This document shows positions 17,899 through 29,794 of a stretch of DNA of 55,002 nucleotides, piece by piece. Source of the stretch: Vibrio caribbeanicus ATCC BAA-2122 (GTDB lineage: Bacteria > Pseudomonadota > Gammaproteobacteria > Enterobacterales > Vibrionaceae). Every line of letters begins with the position of its first letter. Position 1 is the stretch's first letter. A program made the position numbers and the translations under genes. The stretch is taken from positions 1 to 55,002 of the forward strand of contig NZ_AEIU01000026.1 of assembly GCF_000165125.1 (NCBI RefSeq), given 5' to 3'. Below the pieces are notes generated by a model. It searched no databases, was not told the origin of the DNA, and saw only the letters and a program-made list of their open reading frames with translations.

Positions 17899-18378
17899 TC
17901 ACCACTCGATATCAATCGGAGTTCCTTCTTTAACAAGGGATAGAAACGTATCCATGTCTTGATTACTTAACGCGATACAGCCGTTGGTCCAGTCAAAACT
18001 TTGCACAAACTGAGCAGGTCGATTTTCACCATTTCTTAATCCGTGTATCTTGATGTTTCCTCCAGGGTCTCGATTAAATATCATTGCCCCGAGCCTATCA
18101 TCAAGGCTCGGGTAGCTGATATGAATAGAACGATAGAATTCAGAGTCTTCTAGGATGAATTGAAGATAGTATCGTCCTTCTGGTGTCCTCTGGTCACCTT
18201 GTTCTGATTTGTGACCCTTAGGCTGTTTACCGAGAGCTATGCGAAATTCGTGAGTGATTCTCTCATTTTCTATCAAATATAATCGACGCTTAGACTTATC
18301 AACTTTGACGAGGTCGACAGCAGAATAAACAGCAAAAGGTGCCAATGTTAAAAGCAGTAGTAGTTTTTTCAAGCTCAC
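17899..18378 (-). CDS. YkuD-family L,D-transpeptidase (YafK-like)
   Basis: A 159-residue secreted protein with a signal peptide (about 1-19, ending YSA). The YkuD domain has H112 in IKIHGLRNG and the catalytic C134 in WTNGCIALSNQDM, the HxG...(S/T)xGC(I)x(L/M) signature. Members crosslink peptidoglycan, attach or detach lipoprotein from it. The short length without LysM or other domains resembles YafK/DpaA-type enzymes, some of which hydrolyse rather than form the Lpp link, so the direction of its activity is open. Confidence 0.87.
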   Translation of the reverse strand: MSLKKLLLLLTLAPFAVYSAVDLVKVDKSKRRLYLIENERITHEFRIALGKQPKGHKSEQGDQRTPEGRYYLQFILEDSEFYRSIHISYPSLDDRLGAMIFNRDPGGNIKIHGLRNGENRPAQFVQSFDWTNGCIALSNQDMDTFLSLVKEGTPIDIEW

Positions 18379-18406
18379 GACGCAGTTAGAGGGTGATTAG
18401 ATAATT

Positions 18407-18440
18407 ATACTCAAGTGACTTCAAAATGCAGGATTCAGAG
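18407..18440. repeat. Dispersed intergenic repeat, partial
   Basis: atactcaagtgacttcaaaa followed by tgcaggattcagag matches the left end of the dispersed repeat family, closest to 41442-41466. Confidence 0.6.
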
Positions 18441-18531
18441 AAATGTCTTAGTGCTGGGTCTAAGGAAAATAACGTAACGGAATAGTCGGCTTTTACCAAG
18501 TTGTTTGACGGTTTGCTTTATGATTTATGGG

Positions 18532-18558
18532 AAAAGGCAGCTTGTGATGCTGCCTTTT
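18532..18558 (-). terminator. Terminator of the bat operon
   Basis: aaaaggcagc (18532-18541) pairs perfectly with gctgcctttt (18549-18558) around a 7-base loop, 14 bases past the batD stop. On the minus strand the stem ends in a short T-run. Confidence 0.8.
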
Positions 18559-18571
18559 GGATTTATCTGCC

Positions 18572-20205
18572 TTAAAGCTCGGCAAGTGAAGGGTTAGTGT
18601 CGGTTTTCTGTGATGCTTTTTGTGCTTTCTTAAGCAGTTTGATTAGTGTGTCTTTTTTCCAGGGTTTGTCTGCAGAGGAGTACTGGCTCTCATTCATCAG
18701 TTGTAGCTCTTCTCTGATTTGTTGTTGAAGTTTCAGATCAATTTGATTGTGGTTTTGTAGCCATTGGCTCACAGTAAATTGTGCCTGTATTGAGCCTTGA
18801 TTTTCAAAGGTAGTCTGAAAATCTTTCTCAATACTAAGTTCGGCACTTGGTTCTTGTTTCTCTTTAATCAAGGTATGCTTTGCTCTGTACCAAAAGAACA
18901 ATGTGATGAGCCATAAAGTCACAAATAGGGCGGTGAGGTATGGCCAGAAACTTGGGTCTTTTATGGTAATTGTTTCGCTAGGCGTGGCTTGTATAAGGGG
19001 GACTGAAGTAGGCTCAGCATTGATAGCCGCAGCAGCGGATACATTTAATGTCAGTCCCGCTATAACAGTATTTTCTGCTTCATTTTTCTCACTGTTCCAC
19101 CAACCGATTGAGATCGGGTCCAGTACTATCTCACCAGGAGTCTTGGGAATCAAAACTTGTTTGATGGTCATGCGAGTATGACCATTTTCAAGCTCAGTAA
19201 ATTTAGGCTTCTCTTGATAGACTCTAATAGACTCAGGATAGGAGACCGCGAGGTCAGGGAAGCGTTCAGAAGCAAGACCATCTATGTCTAAGTTAATAAT
19301 TCGGGTAATTGAGTCACCAACTTTGATAGGAAAAGTCTGGTTGGGTTTTAGACTATTTCCTGACGCATCAGTCCATTGTTGTGACAGTTTCAATGAGGCC
19401 GCAGGTAGCCATTTACCTTTATAACTTTCTGGAATTTTCGCGACCTTAATTGGATATGTTTTCGCGGGACTATCGATCGACATGAGTTTGGTTGCTCCAG
19501 TCTTCTTATCGGAATAAACCAAGCTACCTTTAAAACCGATACCTGTTATTACATAGTCTCCCGGTTGATCAGCTGTTATACGGTAGTTTTGGTCAACCAC
19601 AGTCACTTCAACTCCATCGAGCACACTTTGATATTGATTCGGTTCACCAATCGCTTCTAGAGACAGACCTTGAACACTAGGTGCAGCGATTTTTGGGTTT
19701 TGTAAACGTCTCGGATCCGCTTTTATGATCAGACGTGTTTTTAATGTGGTACTTTGATTGGGGTAGAGGGTTTCTTTACCTAGCTGATTGTGAACTTCAA
19801 CCAGCTCGCTCATTTGAGGCTCATTTTGGTCTGCGGTAACACTTATTTCGATAGGCTTTGACGAGGTACCATCAATTGTAAATGATGGGATAGAGACGAC
19901 ACCGAGGCTTTGTGCCGCGAGAGTAAGGTTCCACTCACTTCTGGTAGTTCGATTACCATTAATAATGTTGACAGAACTACCAAAGCTCGGACGACTGACA
20001 TAAAAGTCTTTTTCTAACTGGCTGAAGTCAATCGCATCTGATGCAACTTTTTTATCTACCACGATTCTTAATTGGAAAATTTCATTTTTCGCTACTTTAT
20101 TTTTACTAACTATGGCGGTGACACTGGTTGCGAAAACCAATGGACTGAATATGGTTAAAAATAAAATGCATAACCTGGCAAAGCATCTTTGTCTATATTT
20201 GTTCA

Positions 20206-20212
<7 letters not shown>
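18572..20212 (-). CDS. batD: BatD-family protein (oxygen tolerance)
   Basis: A 546-residue exported protein: signal peptide about 1-28 (ending VFA), several immunoglobulin-like or beta-sandwich segments in the periplasm, a transmembrane helix at about 425-445 (PYLTALFVTLWLITLFFWYR) and a cytoplasmic tail. FQLRIVVDKKVASDAIDFSQ and the following FYVSRPS are typical of BatD. In Bacteroides the Bat proteins were linked to aerotolerance; in general they accompany MoxR ATPases and are thought to help assemble envelope complexes. It overlaps the batB/C gene by 7 bases and is the last gene of the operon. Confidence 0.88.
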
Positions 20213-22027
<1,815 letters not shown>

Positions 22028-22035
<8 letters not shown>

Positions 22036-22999
22036 GATTTCTCCTAATAAACAGCAGTAAAACTAGGCTGAGGAAAGACAGTGCGAGAGGAACAGAAAAC
22101 CACTCTTTCTGTGGACGCCAAGTTTGTGATGCATTTTCGACGGGCTCTAAACTATTTATAGTGTCATAAATCGTGGCAAGTTCTTGGGCATTTCTTGCTC
22201 TAAAATATTGACCGCCAGTAATCTTAGCAATGCTCATAAGGGTTTTTTCATCGAGGTCTTGGGCTGTATTGACCTTGCGAGTCATAAAGAAATCTTTCAC
22301 CATCATTTCACCCGCTCCGACACCAATGGTGTAGATAGTGGCGTTGTACTTTTTAGCAATATTGGCTGCTTCAATAGGATCTAGTACGCCTGATGTATTA
22401 CTGCCGTCACTTAACAATATCATGACACGTTGTGGTGCATCGCTATCAATAAAGGTTTTAGTGGCAAGTCCAATACCTTCACCAATAGCGGTTTTCTGGC
22501 CAATCAATTGCAGTACAAGTGAATTTACTTGTTCAGAAATTGTGTTTCTATCTAGCGTTAATGGAGTTTGTAGGTAAGCGTGATCCGCAAATAGCACCAA
22601 GCCTAATCTGTCGCCCTTTCTTTGCTGAGCAAATTGGCTAACGACATTTTTGACTGCCGTCAGTCGGTCAATGTAGTTTCCACTGCTGTCTTGCATATCC
22701 TCTTGGCTCATTGAGTAGGACAAGTCTAAAACAAGCATTAGGTCACGATGTTTAGGTTGAGTTGTCACGGGCTCGCCATACCACACTGGTCTTGCAAGTG
22801 CAGTGATTAAGGCGCACCACAATAATATTGAGAGCGTTTTTGTGAAATAATTTCGAGGCGCAGTATTGTCACCTGCTTTGGGGAGATAGGGCAGGTGTAT
22901 TGCGGATCTATCCTTAACAGGTGAAACGAATAGGTAGATAAGGAAAGGTATAGGAAGCAGAGCAAATGCCCACCACCAAACGAAGCTTATATTAGCCAC
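22028..22999 (-). CDS. batA: BatA-family VWA-domain membrane protein
   Basis: A 323-residue protein: two N-terminal helices (about 7-25 and 55-70), a VWA domain from about 86 with MIDAS D92-LSYS and the later threonine and aspartate positions (LVLFADHAY, LLSDGSNTSG), and a C-terminal helix (about 300-318). This is the BatA layout. VWA domains bind metal through MIDAS to hold partner proteins, here most likely BatB and the MoxR ATPase. It overlaps the DUF4381 gene and the batB gene by 8 bases each. Confidence 0.9.
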
Positions 23000-23465
23000 G
23001 TGCTGACCTCCTTTTTCTCTTTGGAGGTAAAGCTTGATCTATCCAAAAGCTGCAGTCTTGCAATAATGTGTGTGTTTCCTGAATGGGATGTTTACTGTAT
23101 AGAGCCTGTTGCCAAAGTTCGTAGTTAGCAATGAATACAGGCTGGTTAAGTTGGCTATCTAGGAATTCATACCATTCTTTGCCAGTCAATTGAGCAATCT
23201 CTTCTCGAGGGAAATAACATAATGCAGCTTGGCGAACCAATTCGATAGCATCTGCGGGTTTTTGATGGCTAGCCATTAACCTTTGAGCAGTTTTTTTTGC
23301 GGCTAAGTGCCTTTTTTTTCGATAAAGCAGAAGCCAGACGATGAGAAGTCCGACGATAACGCTGGCGATTAAAGTCCACCAACCCCAAGCAAGAGGGAAC
23401 CAACTTGGCGGCTCTGGGAGGTGCATGGGATTTAATGGTAAGAGTGTTGAAGTATCTTTGCTCAT
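22992..23465 (-). CDS. DUF4381-family membrane protein of the MoxR operon
   Basis: A 157-residue protein with one transmembrane helix at about 28-48 (WTLIASVIVGLLIVWLLLYR) and a C-terminal cytoplasmic helical region with LCYFPREEIAQLTGKEWYEF, a pattern seen in DUF4381 proteins encoded between DUF58 and BatA genes. No function is established. It lies 2 bases downstream of the DUF58 gene and overlaps batA. Confidence 0.85.
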   Translation of the reverse strand: MSKDTSTLLPLNPMHLPEPPSWFPLAWGWWTLIASVIVGLLIVWLLLYRKKRHLAAKKTAQRLMASHQKPADAIELVRQAALCYFPREEIAQLTGKEWYEFLDSQLNQPVFIANYELWQQALYSKHPIQETHTLLQDCSFWIDQALPPKRKRRSARG

Positions 23466-23467
23466 AA

Positions 23468-24385
23468 TTAAAGTCCATGTAATTGTTGTGTTATCGCGGT
23501 ATCACACGAAATGGATGAAAAACGGATTCCCGTTTTTGATGCGATGGTCTTTATTTGTTGCTGATGTTGTTCGAATGCGTGTCTGATTCCTTCTCTAGTT
23601 TTGCGAGAAGAAAAGTTTAGCCAATGTACCTCATTGTTATCTTTTACTTTTTCAAGGCCTCGATATTGAGTTTGACCTTTTTCAAGTGGGTCAATAATTT
23701 GTACCATGTGCAGCCGATTGTGTTGACTCAACCTATTCAGTATGGATTCATTTTCGGCAGAAAAACGTGAAAAATCACTCAGTAAAGTAATTTCGCTACC
23801 TTTGGGACACAAGCGACTCAGAGACATAAAGCCATCAGCTAAATCATGAGTAGGTTGTTTTTTGTTCGCTAGCAGCTGTTGATGAACGGTGACCAGGGAC
23901 TGGATAATCGTAAGAGCACCTTTTTGGCGAGCAGATGGTTTGATATCGATTAGCTCTTCGCCAGTATCAATGATGGCACCCACTCGATCTTGCTGTGCCA
24001 CACTTATCCAAGCAATGAGACTTGCTAAGTGGGCAACTTGGACAGATTTTAACATGAGTGTCGAACCAAATAGCATACTGGATGACAGATCAAGAAAAAG
24101 AATAATGGGTTTCTCTTTCTCTTCGCTAAACAGCTTGGTATGAGGTTTGCCAGTTCGGGCCGTCACTCGCCAATCAATGGCTCTGATATCATCTCCAGCT
24201 TGGTATTGACGAACTTCACTAAAGTCCATGCCTCTTCCAAGTCTGCGACTTTGATGCTGACCTAGCATCTGTGACCATAAACTTTTCGCTGGTGGTAGCC
24301 ATCGAATTGATTGTTGTTTGTAGTAAAGAAGCTCATCTAAAGTGAGGTTTACACCATCACTGTAAGGAGGCAGATTATTTGACAT
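23468..24385 (-). CDS. DUF58-family protein
   Basis: A 305-residue protein with the DUF58 signature near the N-terminus (GRGMDFSEVRQYQAGDDIRA followed by IDWRVTARTG) and a VWA-like fold after it with the MIDAS-like DLSSSM at about 112. Members are nearly always encoded next to MoxR AAA+ ATPases and may be their substrates or adaptors. It starts 11 bases after the MoxR gene and ends 2 bases before DUF4381, consistent with one operon. Confidence 0.9.
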   Translation of the reverse strand: MSNNLPPYSDGVNLTLDELLYYKQQSIRWLPPAKSLWSQMLGQHQSRRLGRGMDFSEVRQYQAGDDIRAIDWRVTARTGKPHTKLFSEEKEKPIILFLDLSSSMLFGSTLMLKSVQVAHLASLIAWISVAQQDRVGAIIDTGEELIDIKPSARQKGALTIIQSLVTVHQQLLANKKQPTHDLADGFMSLSRLCPKGSEITLLSDFSRFSAENESILNRLSQHNRLHMVQIIDPLEKGQTQYRGLEKVKDNNEVHWLNFSSRKTREGIRHAFEQHQQQIKTIASKTGIRFSSISCDTAITQQLHGL

Positions 24386-24396
24386 TGATGGTGCCC

Positions 24397-25353
24397 CTAT
24401 GCGCTGCCAACCAATGATAAAAGCTTCTCTATTACCTGATTAGGGGTAATACCTTCTGCTTGAGCTTGATAACTCAAAAGCAGTCGGTGTCTTAGCACAG
24501 GAAATGCCATAGCTTGGACGTCCTCCGGAGAAACAAAGTCTCTGCCATTTAGCCAGGCATGCGCGCGCGCACATCTATCGAGGGCAATCGTTGCTCGTGG
24601 ACTTACTCCCATTTCTAGCCATTGAGCGAGTGTACCATCGTACTGTGAAGGATGTCGGGTCGCCATTATCAAGCGAATAATGTATTGCTCGATAGGTTCT
24701 GCCATGTGAATTTCAAGCACGGCCCTTCTGGCTGAAAAGATTTCTGACTGAGTTATAGTTGGAGGAGTCGTCTCGGTGTTGCCTTGAGCTTCTCCTCGGT
24801 TCAGGCGAAGTATGTCGAGCTCACTTTTTGCATCAGGGTAGTCAACGTTTAGGTGAATAAGGAATCGATCTAACTGTGCTTCTGGAAGCGGGTAAGTACC
24901 TTCCTGTTCAATCGGGTTTTGAGTAGCCATAACCAGAAATAACTCAGGGAGTGAGTAGGTATTGCGGCCTGCCGTAATTTGTTTTTCTGCCATCGCTTCT
25001 AACATTGCCGCTTGAACTTTGGCAGGCGCTCGATTGATTTCGTCGGCAAGAATTAATGAATTGAAGATAGGTCCCGTTTGAAAAACAAACTCCCCCGTCT
25101 CTGGGCGAAATATATCAGTCCCGGTGAGATCGGCGGGAAGTAAGTCTGGTGTGAATTGAACCCGATGAAAGTCACCTTCAATACAATCAGCTAAACATTT
25201 TACAGCACGAGTTTTTGCTAATCCCGGAGGCCCCTCTACCAGAATGTGCCCATCGGCTAACAGCGCGACAAGTAGTTGATTGACTAACTCTGTTTGGCCA
25301 ATTACTTGACTGTTTAAATAGCTGCGCAGCTGTTGTAGGGCATTTGCATTCAT
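24397..25353 (-). CDS. MoxR-family AAA+ ATPase
   Basis: A 318-residue MoxR ATPase. Walker A is GPPGLAKT (about 41-48), Walker B LILADEINRAP (about 105), then sensor-1 ATQNPIEQEGTYPLPEAQLD and the arginine-containing LDRF. The C-terminal helical lid is complete. MoxR proteins act as chaperones that mature metal- or envelope-complexes with VWA partners. It is the first gene of a six-gene operon moxR-DUF58-DUF4381-batA-batB/C-batD; the promoter should lie in the 380-base gap to the divergent chemoreceptor. Confidence 0.92.
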   Translation of the reverse strand: MNANALQQLRSYLNSQVIGQTELVNQLLVALLADGHILVEGPPGLAKTRAVKCLADCIEGDFHRVQFTPDLLPADLTGTDIFRPETGEFVFQTGPIFNSLILADEINRAPAKVQAAMLEAMAEKQITAGRNTYSLPELFLVMATQNPIEQEGTYPLPEAQLDRFLIHLNVDYPDAKSELDILRLNRGEAQGNTETTPPTITQSEIFSARRAVLEIHMAEPIEQYIIRLIMATRHPSQYDGTLAQWLEMGVSPRATIALDRCARAHAWLNGRDFVSPEDVQAMAFPVLRHRLLLSYQAQAEGITPNQVIEKLLSLVGSA

Positions 25354-25736
25354 TACTTTTCTCCTCGTTTTTTGACTTAGTAGCCCTGAAGTCTAAAAAG
25401 TTCCTTGATCATTTTGTTATTTGTTTATTAATTTCGCCGTCTTGGAAACATGGCAAAACTCTATTTGAACAAATTCATTTATTTCAGCACGTTAAGATAT
25501 GGGGTTGAAAACCTGATATACAAGATATTGTAATGAAATCTAACTTTTCAGGAAAGCGACTTGCATCTAAACATATAAGAGATATCGATATTTTTAGCAT
25601 ATAGTCAGTAAAGGAATTCATTTAGCTGTCGATATACTAGTCTTATAGAGCAGTCTGTTCGAAGTGTCGGCGCATTACTTAACCCGACACGATTGCTTGA
25701 CTTTAGAAAATATAATAATTGCTGCGAGAGGCAAAA
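25354..25736. other. Divergent promoter region, moxR operon and chemoreceptor
   Basis: AT-rich gap of 383 bases. No repeat or clear operator seen; it must hold promoters in both directions. Confidence 0.5.
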
Positions 25737-27650
25737 ATGAAACTTAATTCTATTAGCATAAAACAGAAAGTGGTTGCGGGGATCACTGTAGCTGTTTTGG
25801 CATCAACTGTTATCGTTGGGGTTCTAGCCCAACGGCAGGCTCGTGAACTTCTTGAACATAGGCTTATAGGTATTGAACTCCCTTCATTACTCAATCAAAT
25901 TAGTGGTCAGATAGATGATGAAGTGCGTCAGATGTTATTTGCGGCGGAGCAACTTGCCAATAATGAATTCATCAAAGACGCGATTAATACGACCGATATC
26001 TCACCGGATGTGGAAAAAACACTGATTGCTCAACTGAACAATATGAGAGCGCAATACAATCTCAACGATGCGTCCGTCGTTAATCTGAAAACTGCTTACT
26101 ATTGGAACCAAAATGGTTTCCTTCGAGAACTTAACCAACAACAAGATGGATGGTTTTTTGCCTTTCGCCAGAATAGCAGTCCGACTTCGGTGAGTATCTT
26201 CCAAGAGGCAAGCGGTGAAGTAAAAATGTTTACCAACTACAAAGTGCTTAATGGCATGTCGATGTCAGGCTTGTCCAAATCAATGGATGATATGGTCAAG
26301 TTACTGAATGGCTTTAAGATTGAAGATACAGGCTTCGTTTTCTTAGCCGATTCATCAGGTGTGGTACAAATCCATCGTGACCGCTCAAAATCTCAAGCGG
26401 CAATGAACACGTTATTTGGACGAGAATCCGACAAACTCTTAGATAAAAATAATTTTAATTTGATTGAGACTGATTACCAGGGGAAGAAAGTCTTTGTTGC
26501 TAGTCAGTATGTTCCTACGATGGATTGGTTCGTTATTGGTGTTGCGCCTGTTGAAGAAGTATTTTCGGATCTGAATAATGTGGCTAAACAAATGATGATT
26601 ACGACAATCGTTGTTGCGGGTCTATTTATTTTAATGGGGCTTTTCTTGGCTAACAGCATTGTTCGTCCTATTCGTAATATTGCTGCTAGATTCGTTGCTT
26701 TGGGGAGAGGCGATGGCGATCTTTCTCAGCGAATTACCATTGAGGGGAATGATGAAATTGGCCAGTTATCAGAGGGATTCAATGGCTTTATTGAAAAAAT
26801 TCATCAGTCAATGAAAGAAGTGGCTTCGACCAGTGGTGCGCTTCAAACGGCAGCGGATGGTGTGAGTGTCAAAGCCAATACGACGCACGATAATAGCCAA
26901 ATCCAGCGTGATCAAACTATCCAGGTTGTCGCCGCCATTAATCAAATGGGCGCGACTATCAGTGAAATTGCAAGTAACGCAGCGACAGCAGCGGAAACTG
27001 CGGGTCAGGCATCGGACAATACTCAAATGGGGCAAGATGTGGTCGGTAAGGCGAAAGACGCCATCGGGCGTCTAGCAAAAGATATAGAGAACACGGGTAT
27101 TGTCGTTGAAAAACTGGCTTCAACGACCAACGAGATTGGCTCTATTCTTGGCGTTATTCGTGATATTTCAGAACAAACAAACTTGCTTGCTTTGAATGCT
27201 GCAATTGAAGCAGCTAGAGCAGGGGAGCAAGGACGAGGTTTTGCTGTTGTTGCTGATGAAGTGCGTAATCTTGCTAGCCGAACAGCAGATTCGACAGAAG
27301 AAATTCAAAAAATGATTAATCAACTCCAAACTGATGCGAAAGATGCCGTCACTGCAATGGAAGCAGGTAAAACAGTGACACACGAAGGTGTTTCATCTTC
27401 GGACGAAGCTGTTGAAGTATTGGTGAGTATTTCAGAACGTATTCATGATATTTCTGATCGTAACACTCAGGTAGCAACTGCGACAGAAGAGCAGTCAACG
27501 GTAGTGCACACCATCAACCAGAACATCGAAGAGATCAATGCGATAAATGAAGCGACTACGGGCACGGCAGAGGAGTTAGCTGCGGCGAGCTTAGAATTGA
27601 AGGATCTTTCATCGCGCTTAGATACCCTTGTAGGTAGCTTTAAACTTTAA
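25737..27650 (+). CDS. Methyl-accepting chemotaxis protein
   Basis: A 637-residue chemoreceptor from the ATG at 25737, preceded by GAGAGG at 5 bases; an upstream in-frame TTG is less likely. TM1 is at about 10-30, a periplasmic ligand domain of about 245 residues (Cache-like, with [17 protein letters not shown] and [13 protein letters not shown]) follows, TM2 is at about 285-305, then HAMP (about 305-360) and the signalling domain. The hairpin tip [20 protein letters not shown] and [14 protein letters not shown] are intact. It should steer CheA/CheY activity; the ligand is unknown. There is no C-terminal NWETF-like CheR tether. Confidence 0.92.
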   Translation: MKLNSISIKQKVVAGITVAVLASTVIVGVLAQRQARELLEHRLIGIELPSLLNQISGQIDDEVRQMLFAAEQLANNEFIKDAINTTDISPDVEKTLIAQLNNMRAQYNLNDASVVNLKTAYYWNQNGFLRELNQQQDGWFFAFRQNSSPTSVSIFQEASGEVKMFTNYKVLNGMSMSGLSKSMDDMVKLLNGFKIEDTGFVFLADSSGVVQIHRDRSKSQAAMNTLFGRESDKLLDKNNFNLIETDYQGKKVFVASQYVPTMDWFVIGVAPVEEVFSDLNNVAKQMMITTIVVAGLFILMGLFLANSIVRPIRNIAARFVALGRGDGDLSQRITIEGNDEIGQLSEGFNGFIEKIHQSMKEVASTSGALQTAADGVSVKANTTHDNSQIQRDQTIQVVAAINQMGATISEIASNAATAAETAGQASDNTQMGQDVVGKAKDAIGRLAKDIENTGIVVEKLASTTNEIGSILGVIRDISEQTNLLALNAAIEAARAGEQGRGFAVVADEVRNLASRTADSTEEIQKMINQLQTDAKDAVTAMEAGKTVTHEGVSSSDEAVEVLVSISERIHDISDRNTQVATATEEQSTVVHTINQNIEEINAINEATTGTAEELAAASLELKDLSSRLDTLVGSFKL

Positions 27651-27664
27651 ATGAAAAACTAGTC

Positions 27665-27703
27665 AAAACGGGCTTTAGTGGTTACACTTTAGTCCGTTTT
27701 TTA
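27665..27703 (+). terminator. Chemoreceptor terminator
   Basis: aaaacgg (27665-27671) pairs with ccgtttt (27693-27699), with inner agtg/cact pairs and a T-rich run to 27703, 15 bases after the stop. Confidence 0.75.
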
Positions 27704-27723
27704 TTGTAAGAGTGGTACTAGTA

Positions 27724-27924
27724 ATGAGTGATATTAAACACGAATTGGAGCAGCTTTCTGAACAAGTTGAAGAGCAAGCTGAGGTTGCACTCCCTTCTTT
27801 AGAAGAACAAAAAGCCATAGCTGCGGAGCTAAAACAGCTAGAGTCTGAGGGTAAATTAACCCCTGAGATTCTTGAACATTACTTCGGAAAGTTCTTTGCG
27901 GATAGTGATACACCTATACACTAA
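27724..27924 (+). CDS. Small acidic coiled-coil protein of unknown function
   Basis: A 66-residue protein from the ATG at 27724; a GTG four codons upstream is also in frame. It is strongly acidic and helical, with a Leu/Glu-rich heptad pattern (IKHELEQLSEQVEEQAEVAL) and a second helix KAIAAELKQLESEGKLTPEI ending in HYFGKFF. No membrane segment or signal. I do not recognise the family. It sits between the chemoreceptor terminator and the DinB-like gene. The composition argues for a real protein. Confidence 0.6.
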   Translation: MSDIKHELEQLSEQVEEQAEVALPSLEEQKAIAAELKQLESEGKLTPEILEHYFGKFFADSDTPIH

Positions 27925-27990
27925 CCCATTGAATTTAAGAAAAATAGCTGTATATTCTCGAGGCTAAACATTGTCAATTAAGGGAATACA

Positions 27991-28413
27991 GTGAGACAAA
28001 CTGTTTTAAAACACATCTTCCAACGCTTTGATTCTATGCTTGAGCTTGTTCAAGAGCTAGAAGGCTCTTTTCTTGGCTGCAAGCTACCTATCCCAGCGAA
28101 TAAATCTATCGGTGAGCATATGTGGTGCATCATAGGTGCACGGGAAAGCTACGCACGATCGCTTCTAAAGGGTTCATGGGCTGGCTTTGAATGCTCTCTT
28201 CAAAATAGCAGTGATAAGGTCGAAATTATGGAGAAGCTTGAGCTTTCTCGACTTCAATTTACCTCTGCTTTTGAATCTGTTGAAGATTGGAACCAAGAGA
28301 GAGATGAGCTTCTTGTGCATTTGCTCGAACATGAGACAATGCACGAGGGTCAACTTATTCGACACATTTATGCACTCGAGCAACCTATACCAGCAAAGGT
28401 TAAGTGGGCCTAA
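27991..28413 (+). CDS. DinB-like metal-binding protein
   Basis: A 140-residue four-helix protein starting with GTG at 27991, preceded by AAGGGAAT. The DinB/YfiT-type metal triad is visible: H43 in SIGEHMW, and H114 and H118 in LLEHETMHEGQLIRH. Proteins of this superfamily include thiol transferases and damage-induced proteins; many remain uncharacterised. The family assignment is fairly firm but the reaction is unknown. It converges on the next gene with a hairpin between. Confidence 0.78.
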   Translation: MRQTVLKHIFQRFDSMLELVQELEGSFLGCKLPIPANKSIGEHMWCIIGARESYARSLLKGSWAGFECSLQNSSDKVEIMEKLELSRLQFTSAFESVEDWNQERDELLVHLLEHETMHEGQLIRHIYALEQPIPAKVKWA

Positions 28414-28480
28414 GGTTTAAGCTAAATAGCACCATAGACAACTCGCTCTGAATCTTGCATTTTATAAAACCACTTGGTTA

Positions 28481-28511
28481 TATCCCCAAACTTTGAGATC
28501 ATTTGGGGATA
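28481..28511. terminator. Hairpin between convergent genes
   Basis: tatccccaaa (28481-28490) pairs perfectly with tttggggata (28502-28511) around an 11-base loop. It is well placed to end both flanking transcripts; no long T-run. Confidence 0.6.
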
Positions 28512-28596
28512 GCTTTCCTCAGCTTTGTTTATTATTTTTCTTCACCATGAAACTAACTTCGAAATTAGTAGAATTAAACGTTTATAAATTATGCAA

Positions 28597-29319
28597 TTAA
28601 AGGTCGGTTATGCTTTTGAATGTTTTTGTATAAAAAGTAGCACCATTAATAAAATCAGTTTTTGGTTTTATATCCTTATTAATGGTATTTTCTATACGAA
28701 TATTACTAAATACACTTTCATTGGTGAACTTAAAATCAGGATAAAGAATATGGTTGCTTTTCTCCCACTGACGCTTTTCTAACAAGTGTTGAGTAATTGG
28801 GCTTGTGGCTTCAGCAATACAATAGGTGTACTTTCTTTCGATGAGTAACGCTTCCAATATATCAGTTAGTTGACCAACAATGCCCTGATTACGAGCTATT
28901 TCACAAACACCACCCATAAAGAGTTCAGCACCAATACCTTGTTGTGTTAAAGCGAGGTTTGCCGTGTCACTCTTTGACCAAAATGACGAAGATTCAACGA
29001 GCTGCTCTAAAAGAGCGAATATTGGCGTCAGTGTTTCAGAGACATCACTAAAATCAATTTCTGTTGACATATCTCGAGTAATTAAGGCACCTATAATTTC
29101 ACCATCTTGGTTAAAACAGCCTAGGTTTAGTCCATCTTTAATTGATTGCTCGATAAATATCTTTGCAAGCCCGGTAAGATCATCGGCTGGAAGTTTGAGC
29201 TCAGTACACATAGGTTCAGCATTTGCGAAAGACTTACCAAGTATTTCACTGGCTTTATTTATATCTTTTTCGGTTAAAAAATCGAAACATTTATCTTCAA
29301 TATATAATGGTAATAACAT
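28597..29319 (-). CDS. GNAT-like N-acetyltransferase
   Basis: A 240-residue protein with a GNAT-like plan: an N-terminal FDFLTEKDINKASEILGKSF helix, strand 4 GEIIGALITRDM, and an acetyl-CoA loop CEIARNQGIVGQL (about 150) resembling R/Q-x-x-G-x-G. The C-terminal ALLIERKYTYCIAEATSP and LLEKRQW fit the end of the fold. Residues after about 190 are an extra tail. The substrate is unknown. An octanucleotide tandem repeat lies 127-182 bases upstream of its start. Confidence 0.65.
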   Translation of the reverse strand: MLLPLYIEDKCFDFLTEKDINKASEILGKSFANAEPMCTELKLPADDLTGLAKIFIEQSIKDGLNLGCFNQDGEIIGALITRDMSTEIDFSDVSETLTPIFALLEQLVESSSFWSKSDTANLALTQQGIGAELFMGGVCEIARNQGIVGQLTDILEALLIERKYTYCIAEATSPITQHLLEKRQWEKSNHILYPDFKFTNESVFSNIRIENTINKDIKPKTDFINGATFYTKTFKSITDL

Positions 29320-29794
29320 ATGGACTCTCTTTATTATTGCTCAATGAGTTATATTTTTTTGATATAATAACACCTTAAGTTAAAATATAAACTTAATTAG
29401 TTTTTATTTATCACGTGTCTACTATTTCATTTGATAATAAATGTATTTGTTAATTTGTTAATTTGTTAATTTGTTAATTTGTTAATTTGTTAATTTGTTA
29501 GTTAACAATTAATGATAATTAATTTATTTAATTAACACTTATCTTTTGGAATAGCTGATTTTCATCTATAAAGCCGAAGAATCTTGGTATGCTGGATTCT
29601 ACAAAAGTGGTCAGCTATGCAAACTTCGCAAGGTTTGTGCTCATTTCTGGTTTAGCCTTCACTTTAATTAGTCTAAATTTTCACATAAAAATCATGTACA
29701 AAAAATTAATTATTATTTTTGTCTATGTGTAGGCGTGATTTTATCAGCTACTGATGATAAAAAGTCTTTTGAGTAGAGTTTTTGGAGGAGCGTT
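29320..29794. other. Divergent intergenic region with octamer repeat
   Basis: 475 bases, extremely AT-rich, between the GNAT-like gene and the AraC gene. It contains the tandem repeat at 29446-29501. Confidence 0.6.
29446..29501. repeat. Tandem octanucleotide repeat (TTTGTTAA)
   Basis: Six perfect copies of tttgttaa and a seventh ending in g (tttgttag). The unit is not a multiple of three and the tract is non-coding, so copy-number change would alter promoter spacing rather than a protein. Confidence 0.95.

Noticed and set aside
29446-29501. Octamer array as a CRISPR or plasmid iteron array
   Set aside because: Units are contiguous without spacers, and no replication or cas gene is nearby.
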